A DNA stretch of 54,707 nucleotides from Streptomyces griseicoloratus (GCF_014534645.1 NZ_JACVQF010000180.1:1-54707), one strand, 5' to 3'. Positions 33,901 to 42,606 are shown, counted from the first letter of the stretch. Numbers and translations are program-made. Notes: generated by a model not told the origin, from the sequence alone.

Positions 33901-35991
33901 TCATCCGCAGCCCGCTCCACGGCCCCCGGAGCCCTGCCAGGGCGCCGGTACCAGCAGCTTCTGCCCTGCCACGAGACGGGTTCCCGCTCCCATGCCGTTG
34001 AGCTCCTGCAGCTCCTCGACGGTGGTGCCGTACCGGCAGGCGATGCCGGAGAGCGTGTCACCGGGCGCCACGTCGTGGACGAGGTGGACGGGGATGACGG
34101 GTGTCGGGAGCGGGATCAGCCGGGTGAGGCCCGGAGTGGGCAGTGGCGCGGTGAAGCCGGGTACCGGCAGCGGATCGGTGAAACGCGGTTCCGGCGGGTA
34201 CTGCGTGCCCTGCGGGTACTGCGGGTCCGGTGGGTACCGGGGGAAGGTCGGCGTGGGAAGCACCAGCCCGTAGGACGGCGGATAGGGCTGAGAGGAGTCC
34301 GACCCCACCAGGGCGATGCCCCACACCACCGCCGTCGCGACCAGCGCGCCCATGGTCACCTTGGCGACCTTCCGCTGCCGCCGGAGCTCCTCGACGACCA
34401 GGTCCGGCGCGCGCCCGGTGGCCCGTGCGGCCGTCGTCCGTCCGGCCGGTGCCGCCACCGTACGCAGGGCCAGCACGACCGGCGCCTCGACGTCCAGGCC
34501 GAGCCGCGCCAGTTCGGCACGCAGCGCGGCCACTCCCGCGCGGTCGCGCACGGCATCCGCGACGAGATCCTCCAGGCGTCCGCCCGGGTCCTGCGGGCAG
34601 TCCAGCAGGTAGCCCCGGGTCCAGCTGAGCACCCAGCGCGCCCGGCCGGCGCCGGCCAGCGCCTGCCCGGTCACCGCGTACAGGGCTTCGGCGAGCTGCT
34701 CCTCGGGCTCGGGCGCATCGGTGAGCCGGCGCACCAGCTCCGCCTGCTCCCCCCGTTCCAGCAGGCCGAGGACGGTGCCGAGCGTGGGCCGCGCGGTCAC
34801 GCCGGTGCCGCGTGCCGCCTCCAGCAGGAGGCTCGCGAGCTCGATCGCGAACGCCTCGGCGGCCAGATCGGCCCACGTGGCCCGGGGCAGCGCGGTCGCC
34901 GGGCTCCCGGCCTCGGCGAGCAGCCTGCGCTGCACCCGCGCCGCCGGCGTCCGGTCGGGGAGCAGCGGGCCCTCCTCGGCGGCGACGCCGGGTTCCCCGG
35001 CGCGCCGGGCCTCGATCAGGGCCAGCCGCCGGGCCAGCGGCGGGTGGGAGTCCAGCGGGGACCGGCCGGCCTCCACCGGGTGCTCGCGCAGCTCGGCCAT
35101 CCGCTCCCGGACGAGCGGGTCGTCCACCATGGCGGCGAACGCCTCGAAGATGTCCTCGGGCACGAACCCGAGACGCTGCACCGGCCGGAGGTACCGGCCC
35201 ACGAACCCGGCCCAGGTGATGCCGAGCGCGTGGACGGCGCGCAGTGCCTCGCCGGTCACCGCCGGACCGACCGCGGCGACCGCCTCCGCGTCGGCCTCCA
35301 GTTCCTGGTGCCGGCGCACCGCGAGCGACAGGCGCAGGTACAGCCACGCGTAGCAGCCGATCACCGCCTGGAACAGCCAGGCGTATCCGGGCACGGCCTG
35401 GTCCGACCGTGCGGTCATCCTGAGCCGGAACAGGGTGGAGCGCAGCGACGCCGCCCCCCGGTGGGTGATCGCGCCGAACCGGGTGTGCCGGCCCGCGTAG
35501 TGGCCGAGCTCGTGGCAGAGCACGGCCCGCAGCTCCATGGGCTTCAGCCACAGCAGCAGGGGCACGCCCAGGTGCATGGTCCGTTCCCCGACGGCGAAGC
35601 CGAGCAGCCGCGCCTCCTCCGACACCGACGCGTTGGCCTCCGGCGTCAGGTAGATCCGGCTCGGCGGCCGGGTGCGCATCCCCCGGGCCAGGTCCTCGAC
35701 CAGCCGCCACAGGCCGGGCGCCTCGTCGCGGTGGACGAGAACCGCGCCGGGCGGATGCTGCTCGGCGCGGCTCACCGTGACGATGCCGTAGAGGAGCGCG
35801 AAGGCCGCCGGGATGCTGCCGCCGATCACGAGCGACCAGTTGCCCGCCCGCGTCGGTGCTTCGACCATCAGCCACAGCATCGCCACGACCAGTGCCGTGT
35901 CGGCGGCGAGCAGAGCGAACGCCACGACGTAGAACCCGGCGAGCAGTCCCACGGCGAACAGCCCGCGTAACCACCCCAGGACAGCGGTCAC
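33901..35991 (-). CDS. M48-family metalloprotease with C-terminal LysM domain
   Basis: 696 residues: two N-terminal transmembrane helices (about 5-70), an M48 zinc metallopeptidase domain (about 95-330) with CHELGHYAGRH (HExxH) and the third ligand in ELEADAEAV, a helical region (330-530), another transmembrane helix (about 545-565), a Pro-rich extracellular spacer, and a LysM peptidoglycan-binding domain (about 640-688, HDVAPGDTLSGIACRYGTTVEELQELNGM). It likely degrades membrane proteins while tied to the wall. GTG 35991 follows GGAGGAGAGAC and overlaps the sigma-factor stop (GTGA). Confidence 0.9.
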   Translation of the reverse strand: MTAVLGWLRGLFAVGLLAGFYVVAFALLAADTALVVAMLWLMVEAPTRAGNWSLVIGGSIPAAFALLYGIVTVSRAEQHPPGAVLVHRDEAPGLWRLVEDLARGMRTRPPSRIYLTPEANASVSEEARLLGFAVGERTMHLGVPLLLWLKPMELRAVLCHELGHYAGRHTRFGAITHRGAASLRSTLFRLRMTARSDQAVPGYAWLFQAVIGCYAWLYLRLSLAVRRHQELEADAEAVAAVGPAVTGEALRAVHALGITWAGFVGRYLRPVQRLGFVPEDIFEAFAAMVDDPLVRERMAELREHPVEAGRSPLDSHPPLARRLALIEARRAGEPGVAAEEGPLLPDRTPAARVQRRLLAEAGSPATALPRATWADLAAEAFAIELASLLLEAARGTGVTARPTLGTVLGLLERGEQAELVRRLTDAPEPEEQLAEALYAVTGQALAGAGRARWVLSWTRGYLLDCPQDPGGRLEDLVADAVRDRAGVAALRAELARLGLDVEAPVVLALRTVAAPAGRTTAARATGRAPDLVVEELRRQRKVAKVTMGALVATAVVWGIALVGSDSSQPYPPSYGLVLPTPTFPRYPPDPQYPQGTQYPPEPRFTDPLPVPGFTAPLPTPGLTRLIPLPTPVIPVHLVHDVAPGDTLSGIACRYGTTVEELQELNGMGAGTRLVAGQKLLVPAPWQGSGGRGAGCG

Positions 35992-36725
35992 CGTCTCTCC
36001 TCCAGCCGGCGGGCCACGGCGGCCCGCGCCCGGTCGAGCGCCGCCGGGTCCGCCACGACGGCCGCCCGGAGCCATGCCTCGGCGTGGCGCAGGGCGGTGA
36101 CGACGGGATCGGCACCGAGGCCGAGCCGGCCCACGTCGATCCGGCTCGCGTCGATCCGGCTCGCGTCGGTCCGGCCCGCACCGGCCGGTTCCGCTCCGCC
36201 CATGAACGGGTCACGACCGGACGTCTCGTCCGCGGCCATGTCCAGCGCCTCCCTCAGCGTCTGGCGCGCCTTGGACACGTTCGCGGCGACACCGCCACGC
36301 GTCATCCGCAGCGCCTTGGCGACCTCTTTCTGGGACCAGCCGTGCAGGCAGAACAACACCATGGTGGCCCGCTGCCGTGGCGGCAAGGCCGCGAGCAGCC
36401 GCAGCACCTCGCGTGCCTCGGCGGTCTGCTCCGGGCCGGCCTGGACCGGCACCGGCACGTCGGGCAGCCGGTCCTGGCCCGTTCTGCGCCTGCGGTGCGT
36501 CTTCCACAGCCGCTGCACCGCGACCCGGTACACCCACGCCTCGGGCAGTTCGTACCCGGCGATGCGGTCCCAGGCCCGGTAGGCCTCGACGAACGCCTCC
36601 TGGACCGCGTCCTCGGCGTCCTCGCGACTGCCGCACACCATGATCGCCTGCGCCAGGAGGCGCGGGTACGCTCCGGAGAAGAACGTCTCGAAGTCACGCG
36701 ACCGCACGGCCGCTTCCGCGCTCAC
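35988..36725 (-). CDS. ECF RNA polymerase sigma factor with C-terminal extension
   Basis: 245 residues: sigma-70 region 2 (about 12-78, ending near the DAVQEAFVEAYRAW motif), region 4 (about 105-160, LPPRQRATMVLFCLHGWSQKEVAKAL), and an 80-residue C-terminal extension. The extension includes 5-residue DASRI repeats that come from three 15-bp DNA repeats at 36135-36179. No anti-sigma factor is adjacent. It sits between a small membrane protein gene and the M48 protease gene, all joined by GTGA overlaps, so the protease or extension may control it (inference). Confidence 0.9.
   Translation of the reverse strand: MSAEAAVRSRDFETFFSGAYPRLLAQAIMVCGSREDAEDAVQEAFVEAYRAWDRIAGYELPEAWVYRVAVQRLWKTHRRRRTGQDRLPDVPVPVQAGPEQTAEAREVLRLLAALPPRQRATMVLFCLHGWSQKEVAKALRMTRGGVAANVSKARQTLREALDMAADETSGRDPFMGGAEPAGAGRTDASRIDASRIDVGRLGLGADPVVTALRHAEAWLRAAVVADPAALDRARAAVARRLEERR
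36135..36179. repeat. Three in-frame 15-bp tandem repeats in the sigma-factor gene
   Basis: The unit GTCGATCCGGCTCGC (plus strand) occurs at 36135, 36150 and, with two changes, 36165. It encodes a repeating DASRI/TDASR peptide in the sigma factor's C-terminal extension. Multiples of 3 keep the frame, so copy number could vary without loss of function. Confidence 0.8.
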
Positions 36726-36943
36726 CGCCGCTCCGCCCCGTCGCCCGCCGACGAACGCGCGGTCACCATGTCGCCGTCGGCACGCGTCACCTCGACCACG
36801 CCGCCGGGCCCGGCCGCCCGCACCACCGTGGCCAGCGCATGCGCCCACGCGCGCTCTCGTGCCGGCCGCATCCACAACGCCGCCAGCGCATACACGAGCC
36901 GGGCCCCCACCAGCACCACGACCAACACCACAGGGTCGACCAT
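36722..36943 (-). CDS. Small membrane protein at the head of the sigma/M48 operon
   Basis: 73 residues: a transmembrane helix (about 3-24, VVLVVVLVGARLVYALAAL) and a basic then acidic tail. It is first in the operon, has AGGAGG upstream of ATG 36943, and overlaps the sigma gene by 4 nt (GTGA). Its size and place suit a small regulator of the sigma factor or protease, but it lacks any recognisable anti-sigma or zinc-binding motif. Confidence 0.65.
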   Translation of the reverse strand: MVDPVVLVVVLVGARLVYALAALWMRPARERAWAHALATVVRAAGPGGVVEVTRADGDMVTARSSAGDGAERR

Positions 36944-37046
36944 CTCCAGCGTCCCTCCTCGGGCTCACAGCAGTGACACCCTGATACAGCCACCGGTGCC
37001 CAAGGGGTTTACCCACGACGGGAATTGCGTGCCTCACGATTGCTGC

Positions 37047-37523
37047 ATGCAATGGATCACCTTGATCAGCACCATGGTCGGCGCGGCGATCGCCACGGGA
37101 TCCGCCATGCTTCTGGACCGCCAACGGTGGAGACGAGAGCGCCTCGACCGCGAAACGCAGGCGCGTCGCGCCCTGTACGGGGAGTACCTGGCCGGCCTGT
37201 CCGAGGCCCGTCACGCCTGCGGCAACGTGGCCCGGGACCCGGACATGGACCTCTCGACGCGCCGGACCACGGCCCGCGAGGCGTTCGGGCCGTGCATCGG
37301 CCTGAGGTACCAGATGACCATCAGCGCGCCCAGCCGTGTCGTGGAGGCCTCGGAGGACGCCTTCCGCCGCCTGCGTGACCTCCGTGACCGCGTGATGGAG
37401 GGCGTCTCGGCCTCTGAGCCCGCGTACCTGGAAGGGCGCCGACGTTACGACGACGCCCTCGCCCTGCTGCGGGCACGCATGAGAGAAGACCTGCGCATCG
37501 GCGAGGACGGCACCGCTCCCTGA
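37047..37523 (+). CDS. Hypothetical protein with an N-terminal membrane helix
   Basis: 158 residues. An N-terminal hydrophobic helix (MQWITLISTMVGAAIATGSAM) is followed by charged coiled helices (DRQRWRRERLDRETQARRALYGEYLAGLSEARHAC). This pattern is frequent in uncharacterised Streptomyces proteins. There is no convincing ribosome binding site before ATG 37047; GTG 37029 is an alternative start. It is divergent from the sigma/M48 operon. Function unknown. Confidence 0.7.
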   Translation: MQWITLISTMVGAAIATGSAMLLDRQRWRRERLDRETQARRALYGEYLAGLSEARHACGNVARDPDMDLSTRRTTAREAFGPCIGLRYQMTISAPSRVVEASEDAFRRLRDLRDRVMEGVSASEPAYLEGRRRYDDALALLRARMREDLRIGEDGTAP

Positions 37524-37686
37524 GCCAGCAGGCCCCCGGTAGGGGTACGGCCGCCGGCCCACGAGTTGAACGTGTTCAAATCCCGCGCCGGCATGACGGC
37601 CGTAGTAGCCAAGCGGCTGAACCAATGGCCCCAAGGCCCATGGCCCATGACCCCTTGGCGCTGTGTCTTCTCGAGGAGGGAAAGCC

Positions 37687-38223
37687 GTGTCGCCATACTC
37701 ATCCGGCCTTGTCAGACGGCGGCGTGCGGCGTTCGGCGTTTGCCTGCTCACCCTCGCCCTCGCGCTCGCGGGATGCGGTCCGCACCTGCACGACGACGTA
37801 CCCGCACTGCACGACGCGAAGCGGGAGGAAATACTGGGGTCATGGATCGGCTACGACCGGACGAACGTCGTCTTCCGGCCTGACGGGAAGGCCGACATCC
37901 GCCTCCTGGACGGACAGGAGTGGGACTTCGACGACAGGTGGCGCCTGTCGGGCCGCGGAACCTGGAAGCTGACCGACCAGCGGGCCGGATGGAACGACGG
38001 ACAGCACGTCCAGCTCACTCTCACCTCACGCACCGAGGCGGCGGCTCGTGCGCCGGAGCCGGACGAGCCGGTCGCCCCGTCGGCGGGCCGCCCCCAGGCC
38101 CCCAAGAGCTACACATGGACGTTCGAGCTGCAGCGCGACGACAAGGAAGCGCTGAGGCTCTACTTCTTCTCCGGCGACCCGGACTCGCGCAGCACATACG
38201 TCTTGGAGAAGGAGGGACCATAG
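37687..38223 (+). CDS. Putative lipoprotein
   Basis: 178 residues with a twin-Arg-rich N-terminus (RRRR), a hydrophobic core and the lipobox LAGC at about residue 30. The mature part looks like a beta-barrel or lipocalin-like fold (ILGSWIGYDRTNVVFRPDGKADIRLLDGQEWDFDDRWRLSGRGTWKLTD), similar to other actinobacterial lipoproteins that report a value against a threshold. GTG 37687 has a strong GAGGAGGG upstream. Monocistronic. The 163 bp before it shows no feature I can name. Confidence 0.78.
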   Translation: MSPYSSGLVRRRRAAFGVCLLTLALALAGCGPHLHDDVPALHDAKREEILGSWIGYDRTNVVFRPDGKADIRLLDGQEWDFDDRWRLSGRGTWKLTDQRAGWNDGQHVQLTLTSRTEAAARAPEPDEPVAPSAGRPQAPKSYTWTFELQRDDKEALRLYFFSGDPDSRSTYVLEKEGP

Positions 38224-38299
38224 TCCGGTAGCGTCGGGACGCTCAAAGCGGTTTCTCCGGCGACGGCAGGCGGTGATGATGGGCGCGGCGTACATTGCC

Positions 38300-38504
38300 G
38301 TAGCCCGGCCTCGTCGCTGCGGACGGGCGGGGTGCCCACTGGAGGGGCCTCCGCGGTCATGGGGGTTTCGGTGGCCCAGGTGACGGGGTTGAGGCCTGCG
38401 GAAAAGACCAGTTGGACCTCGAGTTGTTCGGTGGGCAGGCGGACCGCTCGCTGGAACCAGTGGCCCCGCGTGGGGCTCTCCGAGGACTTGTCTCCGCGGT
38501 GCCG
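38300..38504 (-). pseudogene. Fragment of an HTH-type regulator (C-terminal part)
   Basis: The minus-strand reading frame gives GHWFQRAVRLPTEQLEVQLVFSAGLNPVTWATETPMTAEAPP, a pattern I associate with the C-terminal domain of Streptomyces XRE-family regulators. It is cut by a stop (TAG) at 38505-38507 and runs downstream into the antisense of the lipoprotein gene, so no intact gene remains. The match is from memory and needs a database check. Together with later fragments it marks decayed mobile or accessory DNA. Confidence 0.35.
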
Positions 38505-38542
38505 CTAGGGATGGCGGCCGGCATACGGAAGCACAGTCAGGC

Positions 38543-38833
38543 TTACGGCTGGCTCTCCTGATCGCTTGGTCGCACCTCCCGGTGATGCGCCGCCGCGGAC
38601 CATTGGTGTCCGAGCGCCCGGATGCGCATGCCGGCGGCGTGCACACCGGCCGTACAGCGATAGCCGCGATCGGACCGCTGCACCACGCCGATCCGGTTCC
38701 AATCCAAGAAGTCGAGGGCCTCCTCCACTTCGTCCTCCCCGACGCGGTAGCCGCGGCTTCGGAGCTCGCGACGAATGAAGGTGAGATCGAGCCAGCCTCC
38801 CTCTTCAAGGGGGTCTTCGGCTTCCGTGTTCAA
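38543..38833 (-). CDS. Hypothetical protein, possible small winged-helix remnant
   Basis: 96 codons from TTG 38833, reading DLTFIRRELRSRGYRVGEDEVEEALDFLDWNRIGVV, a helix-rich pattern like a winged helix. Only a TTG start is available and no ribosome binding site is seen. The region from 38224 to 39175 is otherwise without a supported gene and looks patchy, so this may be a remnant rather than a gene. Low confidence. Confidence 0.35.
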   Translation of the reverse strand: MNTEAEDPLEEGGWLDLTFIRRELRSRGYRVGEDEVEEALDFLDWNRIGVVQRSDRGYRCTAGVHAAGMRIRALGHQWSAAAHHREVRPSDQESQP

Positions 38834-39122
38834 GAGATCGACGATCGCCTACTCGACCTGACTGCGAACCTCCTGCGCCTGCCAGTACTCGCTGAGGGCC
38901 TCTCGGCGCTGGGCCCCACGCAGTGGCTCCCTGCGCTAGGAGCTAGCTGTACGGACTCGCCACCGGGGACCGCCGCTACGTGGGCGATGAGCTTCAGTGG
39001 GTGTCCGCTTGAGTCGCGGGAGAGTGCGGCCGATCGCGGTTTGAGGCAGCTTCGATGGTCTGTGCCGGCCCGCCCACCAGCACAGACGGTTCCTCCGTTC
39101 GGGGATCGTTACCGCAGTCAGG

Positions 39123-39151
39123 TTGCGCTTGCTTCGTTGGTTGCGAATAAT
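39123..39151 (+). promoter_or_regulatory. Candidate promoter and autoregulatory site of the antitoxin-toxin pair
   Basis: TTGCGC (39123-39128) and AATAAT (39146-39151) are spaced by 17 nt. The -10 overlaps a locally AT-rich stretch with the palindrome TTCGAA (39151-39156), a fit for binding by the antitoxin itself. Confidence 0.4.
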
Positions 39152-39175
39152 TCGAATACAACAGTGGAGGACGTC

Positions 39176-39640
39176 ATGGGGACTGCAACAGGCAAGAAGC
39201 TCGAACCAGGCGTAGTCGACGCAGGTGATGCGCAGCGAGCGCTGCGGCGGATCAACGACTACCTCTCACGCACTTCTCAGGGTGATGAAGACATCCAGGT
39301 ACACCTGGAGACCGGAGGCGGCGACGAAGCGCTTGTTCTGCCGCGGCCTGTGGCGGAGATGTTCGCCTCGATGCTGGCAGCCCTGGCCAATGGCCAAGGC
39401 GTTCAGATCATGCCGGTCGACGCTGAGCTCACAACCCAGCAGGCTGCCGACATGCTGAACGTGTCCCGCCCATACTTGATCGGTCTCCTCGAGTCTGGCG
39501 AGATCCCCTTCAGGCTCGTGGGTCGTCACCGCCGTATTCGCTTCGCTGATCTGCGTCAGTACCTGCGTGAGGACGACGCGAAGCGCAAGGGGGCAGCCGA
39601 CGAACTGATGGAACTGGATCAGGAGCTGGGACTGCTCTGA
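39176..39640 (+). CDS. Excisionase-type HTH antitoxin of a PIN toxin pair
   Basis: 154 residues. The C-terminal half has the excisionase-family helix-turn-helix TTQQAADMLNVSRPYLIGLLESGEIPFRLVGRHRRIRFADL (about 85-125), and the N-terminal part (DAQRALRRINDYLSR, VLPRPVAEMFASMLAALANG) is as in known actinobacterial antitoxins paired with PIN proteins. It binds DNA to repress the operon and neutralises the toxin. TGGAGG precedes ATG 39176. The toxin gene begins 2 nt after its stop codon, but that toxin gene is frameshifted. Confidence 0.85.
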   Translation: MGTATGKKLEPGVVDAGDAQRALRRINDYLSRTSQGDEDIQVHLETGGGDEALVLPRPVAEMFASMLAALANGQGVQIMPVDAELTTQQAADMLNVSRPYLIGLLESGEIPFRLVGRHRRIRFADLRQYLREDDAKRKGAADELMELDQELGLL

Positions 39641-39641
39641 C

Positions 39642-40224
39642 ATGGCATTTGTCGTGATCTATGACGCATGCGTGTTATACCCCAACACGCTGCGGGACCT
39701 GCTGATCCATGTCAGCCAGAGAGGCTTCGTCCGCGCTAGATGGACAGAGGCGATCCTGGATGAGGTGGATCGGAACGTCGCACGGGACTACAACATCGCT
39801 CCCGAAACCCTGGCGCGCCGGAGGTCCCTGATGAACCTGGCGGTGCGTGACTGTTTGGTCACGGGCTTTGAGCCCCCTCATCGAGGGGCTCAAGCTGCCT
39901 GACATGGATGACAGGCATGTGCTGGCCGCAGCCATCCAGGCGGGCGCCCAAGTGATCGTTACGAACAATCGTAAGGACTTCCCGCCCGACTATCTCGCCA
40001 ACTGGGGCATTGAACGCAAGTCCGCTGACGAGTTCATGATGGATCTCATAGGGCTGGACGATCGTGTCGTGTACGCCTGGGTGCAAGAGATCGCGACCTC
40101 CCGACGGCGCCCGCCGCAGACGTTCGATGACGTGCTGGGCCAGCTGGAGAGGTCGGGACTGACTGAGTCTGTGGCCGCCCTGAGGCATGGACCGGGAGCT
40201 GTGAGCTCGCCCAGCGCCTACTAA
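39642..40224 (+). pseudogene. PIN-domain toxin (VapC-like), frameshifted
   Basis: The first frame (39642 onwards) gives VIYDACVLYPNTLRDLLIHVSQRG...AVRDCLVTGFEP with the first catalytic Asp in YDACVLYP. The second frame (from about 39875 to 40224) continues with LIEGLKLPDMDDRHVLAAAIQAGAQVIVTNNRKDFP, including the later acidic residues. They join if one C is removed from the C5 tract at 39873-39877, which converts the reading to EPLIEGLKLPDMDD. The intact protein would be a ribonuclease of about 190 residues. A sequencing error, a real mutation or slippage are all possible. Confidence 0.85.
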
Positions 40225-40331
40225 CCGATCGTCTCGGAATGCCCTCCTGCGGAGACGCTGGCGGCCCCAAGGAACAATCCCTTCAGCTACAGGCGCGATT
40301 GACGAGGCCATGAGGGTGGCGATCCTTTCGC

Positions 40332-40535
40332 TTGAGCGACTCGCAGGACTTGACCTGGGCCCTTACGGCCCTGCGGAGAGAAGGCATGCATCTCACGGAC
40401 ATGACCCGCGAGTTGCATCTCCAGTCGGCCGACCTCAGTGACCTTGTCTTCGACTTGGTCGTCACCACGCAGGCGGGAGAGGGGCGACATCGCGTCGGCA
40501 TGGCCGACCGGTCCCACCTGTCGATCGTTCGGTGA
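40332..40535 (+). pseudogene. Truncated HTH/ImmA-linked protein fragment
   Basis: A short frame (TTG start) reads LRREGMHLTDMTRELHLQSADLSDLVFDLVVTTQAGEG, a helical pattern like the C-terminal part of proteins coupling an XRE HTH to an ImmA/IrrE peptidase. Nothing upstream in frame supplies the missing N-terminus. The rest of 40225-40801 holds no supported gene. Identification is by memory and tentative. Confidence 0.35.
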
Positions 40536-40801
40536 GCCGCGCAAGCGGAGGCCCGGCCGGCTGACTTGGCAGGGCCTCCGGGGTCGTTGGCCTGCACTTA
40601 GGGCACACAGGGGCAACGCCGCCCCCGAATTGGACTAAGGGCTCGTAACAAGATCTTGGAAGCCGTCATCGAGGGATGGCAATCGTCGGTTCCATGCTGG
40701 CCGCTCCGGTGAGCTGCCGACCGGTCCTGAAGCGTGGCTTTCCCTGGGTGGCCCGATGGTCTCTTGGTGGTACGGCTCGGGCTTTCGGTACCTTGCGTGG
40801 C

Positions 40802-41563
40802 ATGAGTGGCAGCTTCGACGCGGCCGAGGCTCTGGGCGGCGGGATTTCCGATCGGGAGCGGGCCTGGGCGTTCATCCGCAGCTTTGCTGGTGCTTGGGGT
40901 GATCCGTTGACCGAGGGCGACGGAACGCCCGGAGTGGAACTGTCACGGGCGGAGGCGATTCTCGGCTGCTCGCTGCCGACTGCGCTGCACGAGTTCTATA
41001 CGCTCGCCGGAGCCCGGCTCGACCTGGTTGCCAACCAGGACCCCCTGCTGCCGCCTAACGAGATGTTCATGCATGACGAGTGCGGCGGTGTCCTCGTATT
41101 CCGCAGCGAGAACCAGGGTTGCGCCTTCTGGGGCGTACGCCTTACCGACCTTGACCAAGACGATCCTCCGGTGCTCGTTCAGGCGCAGCACGGCTGGGTG
41201 CCGTTCATGGACCCGGTATCCCTGGCCTGCGTCGAGCTCGTACTGAGCGAGGCGCTGTTCGCCGGCGGGGGACGGCTGTACAACGCGTGTGAGCTGTCGG
41301 CAGACCTGCTTGATGCGGTGCCTGAACACTTTCAGCGGATACAACTGCCGGACTACCCGATGTGGACCGGTCCGGAAGAGTTTCCCGTGCGTTGGTTCTC
41401 TGCCCCCGGCAGGCTGCTGCGCCAAGACGGCGTGGGCGTCCACAGCTGGCTTCACGTCCGGGGCCGGACACGCGCCGATTTGGATGCGATCTGCGAGATC
41501 GTTGGTGGACGGTGGTCCCTCGGATACACCGAGTCGCTCAGCTCCGAACTGCCGCCCTTCTGA
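40802..41563 (+). CDS. SMI1/KNR4 (SUKH) family protein
   Basis: 253 residues. The SUKH domain is suggested by GVELSRAEAILGCSLPTALHEFYTLAGARLDL, PPNEMF, and DECGGVLVFRSENQGCAFWGVR, then PVLVQAQHGWVPFMD. SUKH proteins are common immunity proteins against polymorphic toxins and also act as general interaction modules. No toxin is adjacent, so an orphan immunity role is possible. ATG 40802 has no good ribosome binding site; an upstream ATG at 40676 would add 42 residues. Its stop abuts the decayed transposase. Confidence 0.75.
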   Translation: MSGSFDAAEALGGGISDRERAWAFIRSFAGAWGDPLTEGDGTPGVELSRAEAILGCSLPTALHEFYTLAGARLDLVANQDPLLPPNEMFMHDECGGVLVFRSENQGCAFWGVRLTDLDQDDPPVLVQAQHGWVPFMDPVSLACVELVLSEALFAGGGRLYNACELSADLLDAVPEHFQRIQLPDYPMWTGPEEFPVRWFSAPGRLLRQDGVGVHSWLHVRGRTRADLDAICEIVGGRWSLGYTESLSSELPPF

Positions 41564-41569
41564 TCTGCT

Positions 41570-41930
41570 GCTGCGGACCTTCTTGAGACGTCTCCAGCAG
41601 ATGAGACCGCAGGCGAGTGAGACCGGAGTGTCGTGTAGATCGAGACGGCGCTCCCAGCGTACGGCGAGGCGTTTGAAGTGGTGCAGGAGCGAGAAGGTCT
41701 GCTCGACGACATAGCGGAGCTTGCCCAGCCCCTTGATGTTGCGGGCGCCCTTGCGGGAGATCACCGGCAGATGCGGCGCCTGCGCGGAGGGCCCGGCTTT
41801 CCCACAACAGGTGGGATGCCGTCGGCCAGGGCCAGGGCCAGAGTCTGCGTGACGTCGTTGACGTTGGCCGCAGTGGTGAGGGCCTTGAACGGGGGTGCCT
41901 CTGCCGTCGCAGATCAGATGGTGCAAATCG
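41570..41930 (-). pseudogene. IS5-family transposase remnant
   Basis: On the minus strand, HLICDGRGTP is followed after a frameshift by FKALTTAANVNDVTQTL, then the C-terminal half LPVISRKGARNIKGLGKLRYVVEQTFSLLHHFKRLAVRWERR...SLICWRRLKK-like sequence. That is the C-terminal part of an IS5-type DDE transposase. A C5 tract at 41891-41895 (G5 on the plus strand) carries one extra base, and the middle is deleted. No terminal inverted repeats were located. It is dead. Confidence 0.75.
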
Positions 41931-42125
41931 AGCACACGAACGGACAGAGAGCGGCCAGTAAAGTCGTGGAGCCGACCGGCCTCAGCCGCAGAGGGTTTCC
42001 TACCGCATGCACGCAGCGCGCCGCAGAGGCGGCGCGCGCCGGCGCCGTACGTGGGCCTACGGCCCGATGCGGGTGCTCGCGTCGTCATCCACCCGGCCTT
42101 CCTCCGGAAGGAGGTGAGGTGACAC

Positions 42126-42280
42126 CTCGACTGGTTCGCCGAGAAGAGCCCGGACGGCTTCCGCTTCTACGACCTCCGCCACACTGGTCACGCTGTCGAC
42201 CCGCTCGGGCGCCACTCTCCGGGACACGATGGTGCGCGCCGGCCAGTCCTCCGAGAAGGCGGCGCTGATCTATCAGCACT
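42126..42280 (+). pseudogene. Tyrosine integrase C-terminal remnant
   Basis: LDWFAEKSPDGFRFYDLRHTGH continues, after a frameshift near 42187-42192 (two bases missing), into TLSTRSGATLRDTMVRAGQSSEKAALIYQH. These are the LRHTGHTL and the Tyr-containing IYQH boxes of pSAM2-like integrases. The N-terminal two thirds are absent. It marks an old integrative element. The stretches 41931-42125 and 42281-42606 hold no supported gene. Confidence 0.7.
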
Positions 42281-42606
42281 TCGGCGGGATGCGGTACACC
42301 TGCGCCGTTGCACGGGCCTGTTGGTACCGCTGGCGGCCCTGGTTGTCCGCTCTTGTGGGCCCGCTGTGGGTGGGCACGGCGGAAGGCCGCCGGCCGAAGC
42401 GCTCGCGTGAACGGGCTACGCGCTCGGCGCCGCTGTCTCCGTCGACCGGTCTGGCCACCCCCGGCCAGTGCACAGCCCTTCCGGCGGGGGCGCCACCCGG
42501 GGTGAGGGCGGCGTCGATTCGGCAGCAGCGGACCGGCGACACTTTCCGGGCCGTGCTCTCCTTCGGCCACAGGACGGCGTTCCGGATACGGCACGCGCCC
42601 GCGTGT

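Noticed and set aside
39860-39890. Programmed ribosomal frameshift in the PIN toxin
   Set aside because: There is no X-XXY-YYZ slippery heptamer with a downstream pseudoknot; a C5 run alone favours mutation, slippage or sequencing error.
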